Assembly: GCA_029255685.2 (NCBI GenBank)
Contig: CM055315.2
Coordinates: 55,709,181 to 55,773,180 of the forward strand
Length of the DNA: 64,000 nt
Origin: Silene conica
Lineage: Eukaryota; Streptophyta; Magnoliopsida; Caryophyllales; Caryophyllaceae
Reading direction: 5' to 3'
Part shown: positions 31,153 to 43,700 of the stretch, one piece after another
Layout: every line of letters begins with the position of its first letter
How positions within the stretch are numbered: position 1 is the first letter of the stretch
Program-made: the position numbers and the translations under genes
The notes under the pieces: model-generated
The model's database searches: none
The model's input: the letters and a program-made list of their open reading frames with translations, nothing else
What the model was told of the DNA's origin: nothing

Positions 31153-34100
31153 CTACAACTTAGGAACACATCCAATTCCCATGGAATGAATGTGCCCTTC
31201 ATGCTTATCACGTGGTAATGCTTTTGTGAGAGGATCAGCTATGTTGTCATCCGTAGCGATCTTTTCAATAAAAATCTCCTTTTGCTCCACGTAATCTCTG
31301 ATTAGATGAGCTTTCCGTTGTACATGCCTAGCCTTGCTGCTAGACTTATGCTCCTTAGCTTGGAAGATGGCACCGCTATTGTCACAATAGACGGTGATTG
31401 GGTCATTCGAACTAGGCACTACTGATAGTCCTTGTAAGAATTGACGCATCCATATTGCTTCCTTAGCTGCTTCTGAGGCGGCATAGTACTCGGACTCAGT
31501 CGTAGAATCTGCTGTAACACTCTGTTTAGAACTTTTCCAGCTGACAGCAGCGCCATTAAGAGTAAAGACAAATCCAGACTGAGATTTCGAGTCATCTCGA
31601 TCTGTTTGGAAGCTAGCATCTGCGTAACCCGTGGCGCAGAGCGTTGAGTCGCCTCCATAAGTCAATCCCCAATCTTTAGTCCTCCGTAGGTACTTAAGAA
31701 TGTTTTTCACGGCCATCCAGTGTGGTTCACCTGAATGAGTTTGGAATCGACTGGTCATACTCAATGCATATGCAACGTCTGGACGTGTGCATATCATGGC
31801 ATACATGATCGATCCTATTGCCGAGGCATAAGGAATCCGACTCATGCGCTCTTTCTCTTCCACTGACTTAGCTTCTTGAGTCTTGCTCAAGTGAAGCCCA
31901 GGAGTCATGGGAAGGAACCCCTTCTTGGAGTTCGTCATACTGAATCTCTCCAGAATCTTCTCTATATAAGACTCCTGACTGAGAGACAACATCCGTCGTG
32001 ATCTATCCCTGTAGATACGGATGCCCAAAATTCTTTGTGCCTCTCCCAGATCTTTCATCTGGAAATGGTTTTTCAACCATGCTTTAACCGAAGATAAGAG
32101 AGGTATGTCATTCCCAATCAAGAGTATGTCATCGACATACAGTACTAGGAATACAATCTTACTCCCACTCGACTTGATATAGAGACATGGTTCCTCGACT
32201 GATCGAATGAACCCATTCTCTTTTATCACTTGGTCGAAGCGATGATTCCAACTCCGCGATGCTTGCTTAAGTCCATAGATGGAACGCTTAAGCTTGCAAA
32301 CTTTCTTAGGATGTGCTGGATCGATAAAACCCTCGGGTTGTACCATGTACAACTCTTCCTCCAAATAACCGTTTAAGAAGGCGGTTTTAACGTCCATTTG
32401 CCATATTTCATAGTCATGAAATGCGGCGATCGCTAAGATAATCCGAATGGAACGTAGCATGACTACGGGTGCAAAGATCTCATCGTAGTGCAAGCCTGGC
32501 ACTTGGGTGAAACCTTTAGCAACTAGTCTAGCCTTATGGATATCTTGTTGTCCTTCCACGGCATGCTTTATCTTGTAAAGCCATTTGCATTGAAGGGGAC
32601 GTACCTTTGCAGGTAGGTCCACAAGATCCCACACGTTGTTCTCATACATGGAGTCCATCTCGGATTGCATGGCTTCTAGCCATAGCTTTGAGTCAGAACT
32701 GGTCATGGCACCTTTATAGGTTGTGGGTTCATTACCCTCTAGGAGTAAGACGTCATCTGTATCGTGTTCCTCGACCATACCAATGTATCTGTCCGGTGGA
32801 ATAGAGACTCTTCCTGACCTCCTAGGTTCCTCAGGGATATCTACCGCAGCCTCGGTTGAAGGAACTGTTTCCTCCAATGGTTGCTCGGCAGTTGGTTCTT
32901 GAACCTCCGATAACTCGAAGGTTCTATTACTCGACTTGTTCTCGAGAAATTCTTTCTCTAAGAACGTCGCACTAGCCGCAACAAAAACATGTTGTTCGGT
33001 AGGCGAGTAGAAGTAATGACCAAACGTTCCCTTTGGATAGCCTATAAAGTATGTCTTGACCGATCGCGGGCCGAGCTTATCCTCGTGTCTCCACTTGACA
33101 TAAGCCTCGCAGCCCCAAACCCGAATAAAGGACAAGTTAGGGACCGTTCCCTTCCATAACTCGAATGGAGTCTTGTCAACAGCTTTAGACGGACTTCGGT
33201 TAAGAATTAGAGCGGCCGACAAAAGAGCATAGCCCCACAATGAATCAGGCACAACGGTGTAACTCATCATGGATCGAACCATAACAAGTAAAGTTCGATT
33301 TCTCCGTTCGGACACACCATTTAATTGTGGTGTTCCAGGTGGAGTCAACTGTAGCACGATCCCACAGTCTTTTAGGTGTTGATCAAACTCGCGTGAAAGA
33401 TACTCACCACCACGATCCGAGCGTAGTGCTTTAATCTTTCTACCCAGCTGGTTCTGTACCCGATTCTGGTATTCTTTGAACTTGTCAAAGGATTCACTTT
33501 TATGTTTCATCAAGTAGACATAGCCATATCTACTCAAATCATCCGTGAAAGTGATGAAATACCTATAGCTTTCTCGTGCGTTGATCGACATAGGGCCACA
33601 TACGTCCGTATGTATGAGTCCTAATAGGTCGGCAGCGCGCATTCCAACACCTTTGAAGGAAATACGAGTCATTTTGCCGATGAGACATGATTCACACGTG
33701 CCATATGATTCGAAATCAAAGGGCGATATAGCTCCATTCTGTATGAGCTGTTTTACGCGTTTCTCATTTATGTGTCCCATACGACAATGACATAGGTAAG
33801 TTTGATCTTTGTCACCTACCTTTAATCTTTTATTATTCACATGTAATATCTCGGTAGTTTGATCTAAAACATAAATTCCATTCATGGAAACTGCCTTGCC
33901 ATAAATCATATTGTGTAAGGAGAAAATACAGCTATTATTCTCTATTACAAATGAAAAGCCGAGTTTGTCAAGTGAAGAAACTGAAATAATGTTTTTGGAC
34001 AAACTAGGAACATAATAACAGTTATATAAAAATAACTCGAATCCACTTGGAAGCTGGATTACGTATGTTCCCTTCGAGACTGCAGCCACACGTGCTCCAT

Positions 34101-35184
34101 TCCCGACACGCAGGTCCACCTCACCCTTGATTAGGGGTTCTTGGTTTCGGAGGCCCTGCACATGATTACATAGATGAGAACCACAACCAGTATCAAGTAC
34201 CCAAGTTCCGCAACTTGCATGGTTAATCTCAATCATGTGAATAAAAGAAGAAGAAGACATACCAACAGGAGTAACACGGCCTGCTTTAATGTCCTCGCGA
34301 TACACGGGGCATGAGCGCCTCCAATGCCCAGTCTTGTGGCAATGGTGACATTCCATGCTTGTATCCTTGCTCTTTGTCTTGCCTTGTGAGTTACTCGACT
34401 CACCAAGCCCACTCTTAGCAAATCCTGGTTTCTTGAACCTGGGCCTACCTACCGCTAGGTCGCCCTGAGCTTTAGCCTTCCCTTTACCTTTTCTCTTACT
34501 TGAGATCATGAGAACATCCTGCTTTAGACTCCCACTCAACTTTAGATCCTTCTCATTCTGTACGAGAAGGGAGTGGAGCTCATGGGGAGTCTTCTTCATG
34601 TCGTTCATGTAGTAGTTGGCCCTAAAGAGGGCGAACCCATCATGAAGCGAATGAAGCATGCGATCAACGATGATGTTCTCACTGATCTTGCAGTTTAGGG
34701 CCTCCAGTTTCTCGATATTCTCAATCATGTTGAGAATATGTGGGCTAACAGCTTGGCCCTTCTGGAGTTTCGCCTCAAAGAAGCGACAGGTATGCTCATA
34801 AGAAACGATTCTAGGAGCCTTGGAGAATTCGTTAGTGAGCGTGGTGAAAATCTTGTTTGCACCATGGGTTATGAAGCGTCTTTGCAAATTGGATTCCATT
34901 GCATAGATGAGTACGTTATTTATCGCACCCGCTTCCATGACGAAATCGCTATGAGCGCGAACATCGTTGGCTCTAGCTCCAGTTCCTGGGTGTGCCGGAA
35001 TGGGCTCAGTTAAAAACTTAAGCTTTCCGTCAGCAATGGCAGCATTCCGTAGTGCTGCCTCCCAGTCAGAGAAGTTTGACCCACCATTCCTCAGTCTAGT
35101 TGACTGATTCATGGAGTCCATGAAGGCTTTTAGCCAGGATTCACGTGCTAGCTTGGCACTTGGCATTGGGTCTTCACCAGCCAT
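31153..35184 (-). CDS. Gag-pol polyprotein of Ty1/copia element F (1,343 aa)
   Basis: One uninterrupted frame in copia order. Gag occupies residues about 15-230, with a basic KRKGKGKAK stretch. The CCHC zinc knuckle CHHCHKTGHWRRSC is at 279-292 and the protease DTGC at 331-334. The integrase zinc site is around 466-500 (H, H, C, C) and its catalytic triad is D527, D590, E626 with 35 residues between the last two. Reverse transcriptase has YVDD at 1016-1019 after the usual QMDVKTAFLNG. RNase H in the last 170 residues has YADASF, TTESEY and CDNSGAI. Length and domain set match complete plant copia elements, and no catalytic residue is missing. Neighbouring 5' leader 35185-36888 carries palindromic boxes. 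Confidence 0.95.
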   Translation of the reverse strand: MAGEDPMPSAKLARESWLKAFMDSMNQSTRLRNGGSNFSDWEAALRNAAIADGKLKFLTEPIPAHPGTGARANDVRAHSDFVMEAGAINNVLIYAMESNLQRRFITHGANKIFTTLTNEFSKAPRIVSYEHTCRFFEAKLQKGQAVSPHILNMIENIEKLEALNCKISENIIVDRMLHSLHDGFALFRANYYMNDMKKTPHELHSLLVQNEKDLKLSGSLKQDVLMISSKRKGKGKAKAQGDLAVGRPRFKKPGFAKSGLGESSNSQGKTKSKDTSMECHHCHKTGHWRRSCPVYREDIKAGRVTPVGMSSSSFIHMIEINHASCGTWVLDTGCGSHLCNHVQGLRNQEPLIKGEVDLRVGNGARVAAVSKGTYVIQLPSGFELFLYNCYYVPSLSKNIISVSSLDKLGFSFVIENNSCIFSLHNMIYGKAVSMNGIYVLDQTTEILHVNNKRLKVGDKDQTYLCHCRMGHINEKRVKQLIQNGAISPFDFESYGTCESCLIGKMTRISFKGVGMRAADLLGLIHTDVCGPMSINARESYRYFITFTDDLSRYGYVYLMKHKSESFDKFKEYQNRVQNQLGRKIKALRSDRGGEYLSREFDQHLKDCGIVLQLTPPGTPQLNGVSERRNRTLLVMVRSMMSYTVVPDSLWGYALLSAALILNRSPSKAVDKTPFELWKGTVPNLSFIRVWGCEAYVKWRHEDKLGPRSVKTYFIGYPKGTFGHYFYSPTEQHVFVAASATFLEKEFLENKSSNRTFELSEVQEPTAEQPLEETVPSTEAAVDIPEEPRRSGRVSIPPDRYIGMVEEHDTDDVLLLEGNEPTTYKGAMTSSDSKLWLEAMQSEMDSMYENNVWDLVDLPAKVRPLQCKWLYKIKHAVEGQQDIHKARLVAKGFTQVPGLHYDEIFAPVVMLRSIRIILAIAAFHDYEIWQMDVKTAFLNGYLEEELYMVQPEGFIDPAHPKKVCKLKRSIYGLKQASRSWNHRFDQVIKENGFIRSVEEPCLYIKSSGSKIVFLVLYVDDILLIGNDIPLLSSVKAWLKNHFQMKDLGEAQRILGIRIYRDRSRRMLSLSQESYIEKILERFSMTNSKKGFLPMTPGLHLSKTQEAKSVEEKERMSRIPYASAIGSIMYAMICTRPDVAYALSMTSRFQTHSGEPHWMAVKNILKYLRRTKDWGLTYGGDSTLCATGYADASFQTDRDDSKSQSGFVFTLNGAAVSWKSSKQSVTADSTTESEYYAASEAAKEAIWMRQFLQGLSVVPSSNDPITVYCDNSGAIFQAKEHKSSSKARHVQRKAHLIRDYVEQKEIFIEKIATDDNIADPLTKALPRDKHEGHIHSMGIGCVPKL

Positions 35185-36888
35185 TTTAGTTTTACAGCAG
35201 TTTTAATGAACGTGTTCTACACTAAAAGAAGATAAAACAAAACCATATAAGCAACTTATTGTTGTGATTTAAGTCTATATTAAATTGAATTTAAACTCGT
35301 AGACTCATGCATTTATATAATTGATCTCCCTCAAGAATTATATAAACGATCCCAAGACTCAATTTCCGTATATTGATAAGCCCACAGTTTGGCTAATTCC
35401 AATCGTTGGAACTCTTGGTCGATAGATTTCCGTAAATCCTATCTATTAGTCCATCTCAGTCACTAGAATATTATCAAGTGACCATGATGTTGAGATAAAA
35501 TAAATCATCTGTTCCCACTTACCCGACGTAGAAGGGGTCATATTATGCCTACCGACGAAGAAGGGATTCATGGGAGGCTGATTTATAAAGACTAATCTCA
35601 ATTTTTGGTTATACGAGGAAGACCCCATCAACTCTTATTTATCCATATTTAAGTGAACTAAAAACTAGCATTTGCGTGAATGAATTAAATAAAGTGATGG
35701 CTTTTAAATTGACATGTGACATCTGAATTGTCACAGAAAACTAACGCGTGACCTCTACATGAGTCAGTTTTCAGGCATGATATAGGTGGTTTGGTTTTAG
35801 GCGGAATATGATGCAAGCTATTATCGATGAAAGCGTAAAGATAAATGCAATAAACGTAAATAAAAGTCCTAGTGTGGCCTATCCTACCAAAATAAACATA
35901 AAACAACTTGGAATCCACTGTTGGACCCTAGAAGCTTGTCTTGATGTTCCATCTTGGTCCTTGCAGCGGGAGTGAGCATCCGGTCTCCGTCTTGTCTTTG
36001 GTCTTCACAAAATTACTAATTTAAATTACAAAAGTAATCCTAGATACATTCTAATTTAAATACAAAAGTAATTACATGGCAAAAACCCAAAACGGAGATT
36101 CAAGATCTCAAAATTACAAGCAAGATCGTGTCCCATCATTACGGTAACACAATCTTCTAAGGCCACACTAAGTTACAACCGTTTGCAAAAATTAAATACG
36201 TTATTGAAAGCATTAAGGCATTCACAAGACGATAAATAAAATGCATCAACTAAATAAAATTTATACATGACATAATACTGTTATTATGATTAATAAATTT
36301 ATACCAAACCACCTTTTAAGATTAAAATTATGTGACTATACCGCTTTAATCACCAATTTTAATAAACATATAATCCATTATTTTAAACTGTTTTAAAACA
36401 ATATGTATCAAACGAGGGTGAACCGTTTCACTAAACAATACACTATTTCCGTATATAGTATATTATTTTAAGCCATGTGAAAATAAGAAAACAAGTTATT
36501 TTCGAAAATAAACACCCCGAAACGAGAGCACTCGATCGAGTAACAGGGGCACTCGATCGAGTGTCAGGGTCACTCGATCGAGTGCAGCAGGGCTCGATCG
36601 AGTGGCTCGTAAAACTTGCAAATCGCTGCACTTTTAAATTAAAACGGGTTTATAACATGGATTTAAAACGTGTAAATCATAAATAAACAACAACAAAAGA
36701 TTCACATATTGCTAAAAATATCGATTAATTAACAATATGCAAATTATAATCGAAAAACAAGATCGATTTCTCACAAAAATCACACGCACGGGCCTGGTAC
36801 GAGGGCACTCGATCGAGTGCCTAAGCACAGTGTACGGTTTTCAAAATTTTTAAAACTTATGAAAGACACAATTGTAAAATTTTCATGG
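35185..36888 (-). other. Long 5' leader of element F
   Basis: About 1.7 kb between primer site and polyprotein start, AT-rich, without a long frame. Contains the phased ACTCGATCGAGT boxes at 36530-36603 and one further box at 36807-36818. Confidence 0.75.
36530..36603 (-). repeat. Four phased ACTCGATCGAGT boxes in leader of element F
   Basis: Boxes at 36530-36541, 36551-36562, 36572-36583 and 36592-36603 (last with one arm change). Steps are 21, 21 and 20 bp; spacer sequences differ. A fifth, lone box is at 36807-36818. Confidence 0.92.
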
Positions 36889-36889
36889 C

Positions 36890-36908
36890 CTAAGGCTCTG
36901 ATACCACT
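36890..36908 (-). promoter_or_regulatory. Primer binding site, tRNA-iMet type (element F)
   Basis: The minus strand reads TGGTATCAGAGCCTTAGG next to the 5' LTR end. Confidence 0.9.
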
Positions 36909-37981
36909 TGTGGGGAATAAAACGCGTATTCACCCTAAATTTGCAGGATTATAATGAAATATGCAATTGTGAATATCGTCATAAGATTAAAAACATGAGA
37001 AAAGAAGTACAACCTTTAGTCCTCGCGCAAAAGGCCTAAGAACAGGAATTAATGCAAATTCCCTCCTATAACTTGCACCCAAGACTTAGTTTGAGACGTG
37101 GCCGCGTGTGCTAGAAATCCTCTCCAATTGCCTTGCAATATAGGGAGAGCCCTTGAGGTTTTAGATGTGAGATCTGAGGTTTTGGGAGAAGAATGCTCTC
37201 AAACCCTAATTTTACCCTGAGATTATTTTACAGTGCAACAAGAGTGTTTGATATAAGGAGAAGGACTCTCCTTATATACTACACATGGCCGGCCGAAATT
37301 GGACATAGGGTAGGAGTGGGCTTTCCACTCTTACCTTATTCCAATGCGTGATTCGACCCATTTAGCTTTAAGTTGTTCGCGGTATTTTTAATTATAAATC
37401 GTAACATGTTATCAGATATTAATACAGTCGATATATTAATAACGGTCTGATAAAATACGATATTGTATAATTACCCAAATTAATATAACTGTTTATATTA
37501 ATACGCGAATACAATATTTAATTAAATATAACCGTTTATATTTAATTTACGAATTAATCATGTAATCCGTATTAGCTAAAATTATTTAATCCGTATTAAA
37601 TAATAATCTCAACATCTTATTGACTAATTTAATAGTCAATACCTCTGACTAACTGTTTAGTCATATCCGGCAAAATGTGATTGTATTTTCATACCTTCAC
37701 ATCTCTCAAACGTGTCCTATAGGTGTGACGTATAGGGACCAGTTGACCACCGCCATCCGTATGACAATAACGTCAAACTTATCTAGCAAGCCAACCGTTA
37801 TTGATAAACGTGGATCAACTGGTAATAATACAGAAGTATGCCCTTGTGATCCTTAAAGAGATTTAATAAGTCATTGTACTTAATTATCAACGACACCAGC
37901 CCCAACAATCTCCCACTTGTCCGTACAAGGGTATGTTTAATGACGTTATCACACTACATGTGGAGGACACAATCTCCAACA
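36909..37981 (-). repeat. 5' LTR of element F
   Basis: 1,073 bp, same ends as 29292-30364. Contains an AT-rich promoter-like central part (around 37400-37620). Confidence 0.93.
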
Positions 37982-38574
37982 GGAACATCCCTACAGGCAC
38001 CAAAACAGAGTAACACAAGTCTAAGAGTCTAGCTATGCGATATAAGGTAAGTCATATGATGACAGCAGGATCATCACTCGCTAGCTCTCGTGAACCCATC
38101 TCCAACCAGCATGTACCTACATACATGAAAACATGTACGCCACAATCAGTGGGGAGTGACTAGAGTTCTCCTAGCCACCTTTTGTGACAACACGTAACAT
38201 ATAAAACAATACAGAATACTCCAACATATAACAACATGTGAAGCATAAACATCTCATCATCTGATCTCTTACAATCATGCGATTACCATGCACGGCTCTC
38301 AACCAACTTCATAAACAAACAGGAAGGAGAGCCGGTTTCCCTACTGGTTACCCAGTCGGGGGGTCTTTCAATCCAACTATTTATGAAACTGAACTAAGAG
38401 TCATCCAATGCCTTGGATGATTAAACCATAACTCAATTGAACATCATTTACTCATCATGCATATCTGACACTGTACCCTCATCAAGGCAAGCAGATAAAA
38501 CATCCATAACTCATCATGCATATCTGACACTGTACCATCATCTAGGCAAGCAGATAAACATCCATAACACTAGC

Positions 38575-39068
38575 AACGGGTCCAGAGGTGAACTTAACAC
38601 ATATCCCATTACTACACTATGTCGGGTCCAGAGGTGAACTTAACACATATCCCAACATCCAAACAAGTAAAGGGTCCAGAGGTGAACTTAACACATATCC
38701 CTAAACTTACAATTATGAAAAGGGTCCAGAGGTGAACTTAACACATATCCCTAATCATCCAAAAGCAAAGGGTCCAGAGGTGAACTTAACACATATCCCA
38801 ATGCTACAAACATGTATTGGGTCCAGAGGTGAACTTAACACATATCCCAATACACAGTCGCCGCACAACGGGTCCAGAGGTGAACTTAACACATATCTCG
38901 TGTACGACAACCGATCACGTGTCAGGTCCAGAGGTGAGCTTAACACATATCCTGACACGCCCAAGCAAAACACGTAACGGGTCCAGAGGTGAAGTTAACA
39001 CATATCCCGTCACGCGGCATATAAACACGTAGTGGGTCCAGAGGTGAACTTAACACATATCCCACCAC
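38575..39068 (-). repeat. Array of about ten hairpins with covarying stems (3' LTR of D)
   Basis: Period about 49 bp. Loop of 24 nt (TCCAGAGGTGAACTTAACAC-type) between arms that differ but pair, for example 38814-38821 with 38846-38853 (8 bp) and 38918-38926 with 38951-38959 (9 bp, perfect). Other units pair over 8 of 9 positions; a few have only G-C clamps. Confidence 0.85.
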
Positions 39069-39364
39069 GCGACAACCAGTGTAACCACTAACATCCAAAG
39101 GTAGAAACTAACCTATAGTTCTAACTTCTTAAACAACTAATCAACACTTAATTGATCCCGGGAACTAAGGCGAGGGAGAGCCGGTTTCCCTTTCGGTTAC
39201 CCGACCGGGGGGTCTCTATCCTCACTCCATTCCCGAACCCAAATATAGTGTTGCCCTTACACCGGGGACCTCAAATATGTATCACGGGTAAACAAAACGA
39301 GTTTCAAGTAAAACCGATTAACCGTTTGAAAGTTACACGCGAAAACAACTCGAAATCGCCATCA

Positions 39365-39765
39365 GGGATCCCCAGCCGGTCGGCAGGCAGCCGGTCGGCC
39401 GGCTGGTGGTCCCTCAGCCTACGCCTTTCTTTTCAAAACCGAGAACATCACAAAGGACTCCCAGCCGGTCGGCAGGCAGCCGGTCGGCCGGCTGGGACTC
39501 CATTCCCTAGCCTTCCCTATTTTGTAAACCACCCCATATGCACTCCCAGCCGGCTGGCAGGCGGCCGGTCTACCGGCTGGGCTCCCATCCTACTTATGTC
39601 CTCGTAAAACCTACACAACATACAACGACTACCAGCCGGTCGGCAGGCAGCCGGTCGGCCGGCTGGCAGTCCAAGGCCATTTTTCCCAAAACTACGAAAA
39701 ACACACATATGCTCTCCCAGCCGGTCGGCCGGCGGCCGGTCGGTTGACCGGCTCAGAGAGCCTGA
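39365..39765 (-). repeat. Five GC-rich CCGGTCGGCCGG hairpins (3' LTR of D)
   Basis: Units of about 45 bp, about 90 bp apart, each with CCAGCCGG...CCGGCTGG arms. Short frames across them (39152-39747) are artefacts of the repeats. Confidence 0.8.
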
Positions 39766-40777
39766 TACGAGAATCGCAAATTTCAGCCTTCAACAAAACT
39801 CAATCAATCGACACCAAAACTTGCACAACGATTCATGTGATGTTTAAACAACCATATCAAACGCCAAATACTACCAATCTATCAGCAAGTAAGTCCCATA
39901 ACAATCCTCAAATGAATTTAACATGTATCCGTCGCAAAATGAGAAAAACTGAAAATATACTTAAAAGGATATAACAAACAATCCAAGCATGAATTCTTCA
40001 CAACAACATCACCCTAAACATGTTACTAAGTCCTTTAACATTATATTTCGACAAAAATCAGAAACCAAACAAGAATCACAACAAATATGCTAATTTACAC
40101 ATAAAGGCCGAGTTTCTCATTATCGTCACCTTTTAAGCTTACTCCGGCAGATGATCCTCCTCAATCACGTAACTATCGGTGTCGGGATCGTCCAGGCCAA
40201 CACCTACGACATAGAAAACGGATTTTAAGTACTTAAAACGGAATTTAAGGAAAACAGCCCGTTTTTCAAAGTCGACGAAATGAAAAATGAAAGGGATGGA
40301 TGACTAGGAAATCGAACGAGGATTCCAAAAATGTACTTACTTTTGCAATTTGAAGAACGGATGAGGGAGAAAAGCTCAAAAGAAAGGAGTATTAATGGAG
40401 GTTTGTGAAGAATTTGGTTTAATAGTGAAATGAAATGTTGAAGGATGAAGGTGTCGACATATTAAATATGTAGGGTACAATGAGGTGTCCTTTCCGTATT
40501 ATGAAACGGGTCGGATAAAATAGAACGGATGTTTAAGTCGGATATTTAAATGTTGCCAAGTTTGTATTCGTCTTAAGGACTTGAGGTTCTTAAGACGGAT
40601 CTTACTTTTTAAATTAAAATCTTCCGAGTTAAATTATTAAAATATTATTTTATTACTTAAAATAATTTAAAATGCTTAAATTAGATTTTACCAAAATACG
40701 GGATGTTACAATCACCCCAACTTCAAAAAGTTTCGTCCTCGAAACTCGAACGAAGATAAGTTCTAACTAACTATACC

Positions 40778-43700
40778 TCACTCGAAAAGAGAGGGATGCG
40801 CGATACGCATCGATGCTTCAGTCTCCCATGTCTGCTCTTCGACATCACCGCAACGCCACAAGATCTTCACTAACGGCACCACCTTGCTCCTAAGCTTCAT
40901 ATCCTGACGGTCAAGGATCTTCACGGGACGCTCCTCAAAAGCAAGACTCGGCTCCAAGTTCTCGATCTCTCTAGGCAAAACATGACTCGGATCACCAATG
41001 TACTTACGGAGCTGGGAAACATGGAAAACGCTATGAACCTTGCCCAAACTAGGAGGCAAGTCCAAACGGTATGCAGCAGCACCAATCCTCTTCACGATCC
41101 CAAAAGGTCCAATATACTTAGGGCTCAACTTGCCCTTAACTCCAAACCTCTTAACACCCTTCATTGGCGAAACTCTCAAGAAGACTCTATCACCCACCTC
41201 AAACTCTAAGGGTCTACGGCGAACATCAGCATAGGATTTCTGCCGGTCCTGTGCGGCCTTCATCCTACCTCTGATAAGCTGAACCTGATCAATAGTAACA
41301 GCTAACTGGTCCAGTCCTATGTCACGAACGTCACTAGCCTGATCCCAACAAATCGGACTGCGACACTTCCTACCATAAAGAGCCTCGTACGGAGCCATAC
41401 CAATGGAAGCATGATAACTGTTGTTGTAAGAAAACTCTACCAACGGCAAACACTGCTCCCAAGAACTCTGAAAGTCGAGGGCACAAGCGCGGAGCAAATC
41501 CTCTAGTGTCTGAATAGTCCTCTCGGACTGACCATCGGTCGCGGCGTGAAATGCGGTGCTCATCAACAAACGGCTACCCATAGCCTCCTGTAAAGCCTTC
41601 CAGAACCTGGAACAAAATCTCGGATCTCGATCTGAAACTATCTCCCTCGGGACACCATGATAGCGGACTATCTCAGCAATATAAGCCCTGGCTAAACGGT
41701 CCATATCCCATGTCTCTCTGATAGGCACAAATCGGGCACACTTAGTTAGCCTATCCACAATAACCCAAATCGCATCCTTGCCTCCAACTGTCTTAGGCAA
41801 TGCTGTAACGAAGTCCATAGATATACACTCCCACTTCCACTGAGGAACGGGAAGCGGCTGTAGCAAACCACCAGGTCTCCTATGCTCTATCTTGACTTGT
41901 TGACAAGTCAAGCATCTACTAACATAATCCAAGATCTCCTTCTTCATACCAGGCCACCAAAACATAAGCCTCAAATCCTTGTGCATCTTCTCTCCTCCTG
42001 GATGAACGGAGTACGGTGATAAATGAGCCTCATCAAGAACCCTCCTCCTCAGATCTGGCACATCAGGAACATACATCCTACCACGGAACCTAAGGAAACC
42101 ATCAGCATCAATCACCAAGTCAGGTGCAACACCACTCGAAATCTTAGCCTCGAACTTCTTGAAATCGGCATCTGAAGGCAAACTCTGGCGAATCTCCCAA
42201 TATAAAGACGGCTCGGCAGTCATAGCGGCTAACCAATCGAAACCACTACCCACCATCTCTAATCTCATCTTCCGGAACTCGGAACACAACTCATCGGGCA
42301 ATACTCTCATGGCACTCATCGAGTGAGAAGTCTTGCGGCTAAGCGCATCTGCAACCACATTGGCTTTTCCCTCATGATATAACAACTCAATGTCGTAATC
42401 TTTCACCAACTCTAGCCAACGTCTCTGTCTCATGTTAAGGTCCTTCTGTGTAAAAATGTACTTAAGACTCTTGTGATCCGTGAAAATACGGCAATGGGAT
42501 CCAATCAGGTAATGACGCCACATCTTCAAAGCATGAACGACTGCGGCCAACTCCAAATCATGTGTCGGATAGTTCACCTCATGAACTCTCAACTGTCTAG
42601 ATGAATATGCTATCACCTTACCACTATGCATCAGTACGCATCCAAGTCCTAACATCGAAGCATCACAATACACATCGAAGTCAACTCCGATCTCTGGCAA
42701 AGCTAACACGGGGGCGGAAGTCAATCTGGTCTTCAACTCCTGGAAAGAACTCTCGCACTTGTCGGTCCAAACAAACTTAGCTTCCTTCTTCAGTAACTGA
42801 GTCATCGGGCGAGCTAATCTAGAGAAATCCTCAACGAATCTACGATAATAACCAGCCAATCCAAGGAAACTACGGATCTCTCCAACATCTTTGGGACTCT
42901 CCCAATCTACTACAGCCTCAATCTTCGCGGGATCAACCATGACTCCCTCACTAGATATCACATGTCCGAGAAACGCAACCTTAGAAAGCCAAAACTCGCA
43001 CTTTGAGAACTTCGCAAACCACTTCTGACGACGCAATATCCCAAGAATCAATCGAAGATGCTCAGCATGCTCCTCATCGGTCTTCGAATAAATGAGAATG
43101 TCATCGATAAACACCACAACACATGTGTCAAGATACTCACTGAAGGTACGGTTCATCTGATCCATAAAAATGGCAGGTGCATTAGTCAACCCAAAAGGCA
43201 TAACCACGAACTCAAAATGCCCATATCTGGTACGAAAAGCAGTATTCGCAATGTCAGCCTCTCTCACTGGAATCTGATGATAACCCGATCGAAGATCAAT
43301 CTTAGAAAACCTAGAAGCACCTCTCAACTGATCAAACAAGTCATCTATCCTAGGCAAAGGATATCTGTTCTTCACGGTCACTCGGTTCAGCTCTCTATAG
43401 TCAATGCAAAGTCTCATGGAACCATCTTTCTTCTTAACGAACCAAACGGGAGCACCCCACGGAGAAGCACTAGGTCTAATGAAACCTTTCTCGATCATCT
43501 CTTCCAATTGCTGCTTCAACTCTTTCAACTCTGGCGGAGCCATACGGTAAGGAGCTTTGGAAATCGGTCCGGTACCTGGAACAAGCTCAATAGTAAACTC
43601 CACATCTCTCTCTGGCGGTATCCCTGGCAAGTCATCTGGGAAAACATCTGGATACTCACGAACAATGGCCACTTCCTCAAGCTTCAGTAGCGATGGTTTA

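Larger units (their letters stand above)
29292..37981 (-). mobile_element. Element F: complete Ty1/copia retrotransposon, apparently intact
   Basis: LTRs 29292-30364 and 36909-37981, both 1,073 bp with about five differences. Target duplication GGAAC at 29287-29291 and 37982-37986. The tRNA-iMet primer site, a full-length polyprotein frame and a polypurine tract are present. This is the youngest-looking and only plausibly autonomous element in the window. Confidence 0.95.
37987..40710 (-). repeat. 3' LTR of element D, proximal segment
   Basis: Resumes after element F and ends GGGATGTTACA at 40710. Holds the hairpin array (38575-39068), bracketing motifs (38320-38372 and 39171-39214) and five GC-rich hairpins (39365-39765). 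The adjacent 40711-40724 (GTTGGGGTGAT on the minus strand) is the probable polypurine tract. Confidence 0.88.

Noticed and set aside
36300..36480. AT-rich stretch as a possible origin or matrix-attachment site
   Set aside because: Lies in the leader of copia element F; base composition alone does not support such a call.
38732..39032. Repetitive open frames reading GSRGELNTYP or GPEVNLTHIP
   Set aside because: They are alternate frames of the hairpin array; unit length and number differ between LTR copies.
38575..39068. CRISPR-like pattern of regular repeats with variable spacers
   Set aside because: The genome is a plant; the variable parts are complementary hairpin arms, not unique spacers, and there are no cas genes.
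43058..43690. 210-aa plus-strand frame opposite the reverse transcriptase of element D
   Set aside because: Antisense shadow of a well-supported coding frame.
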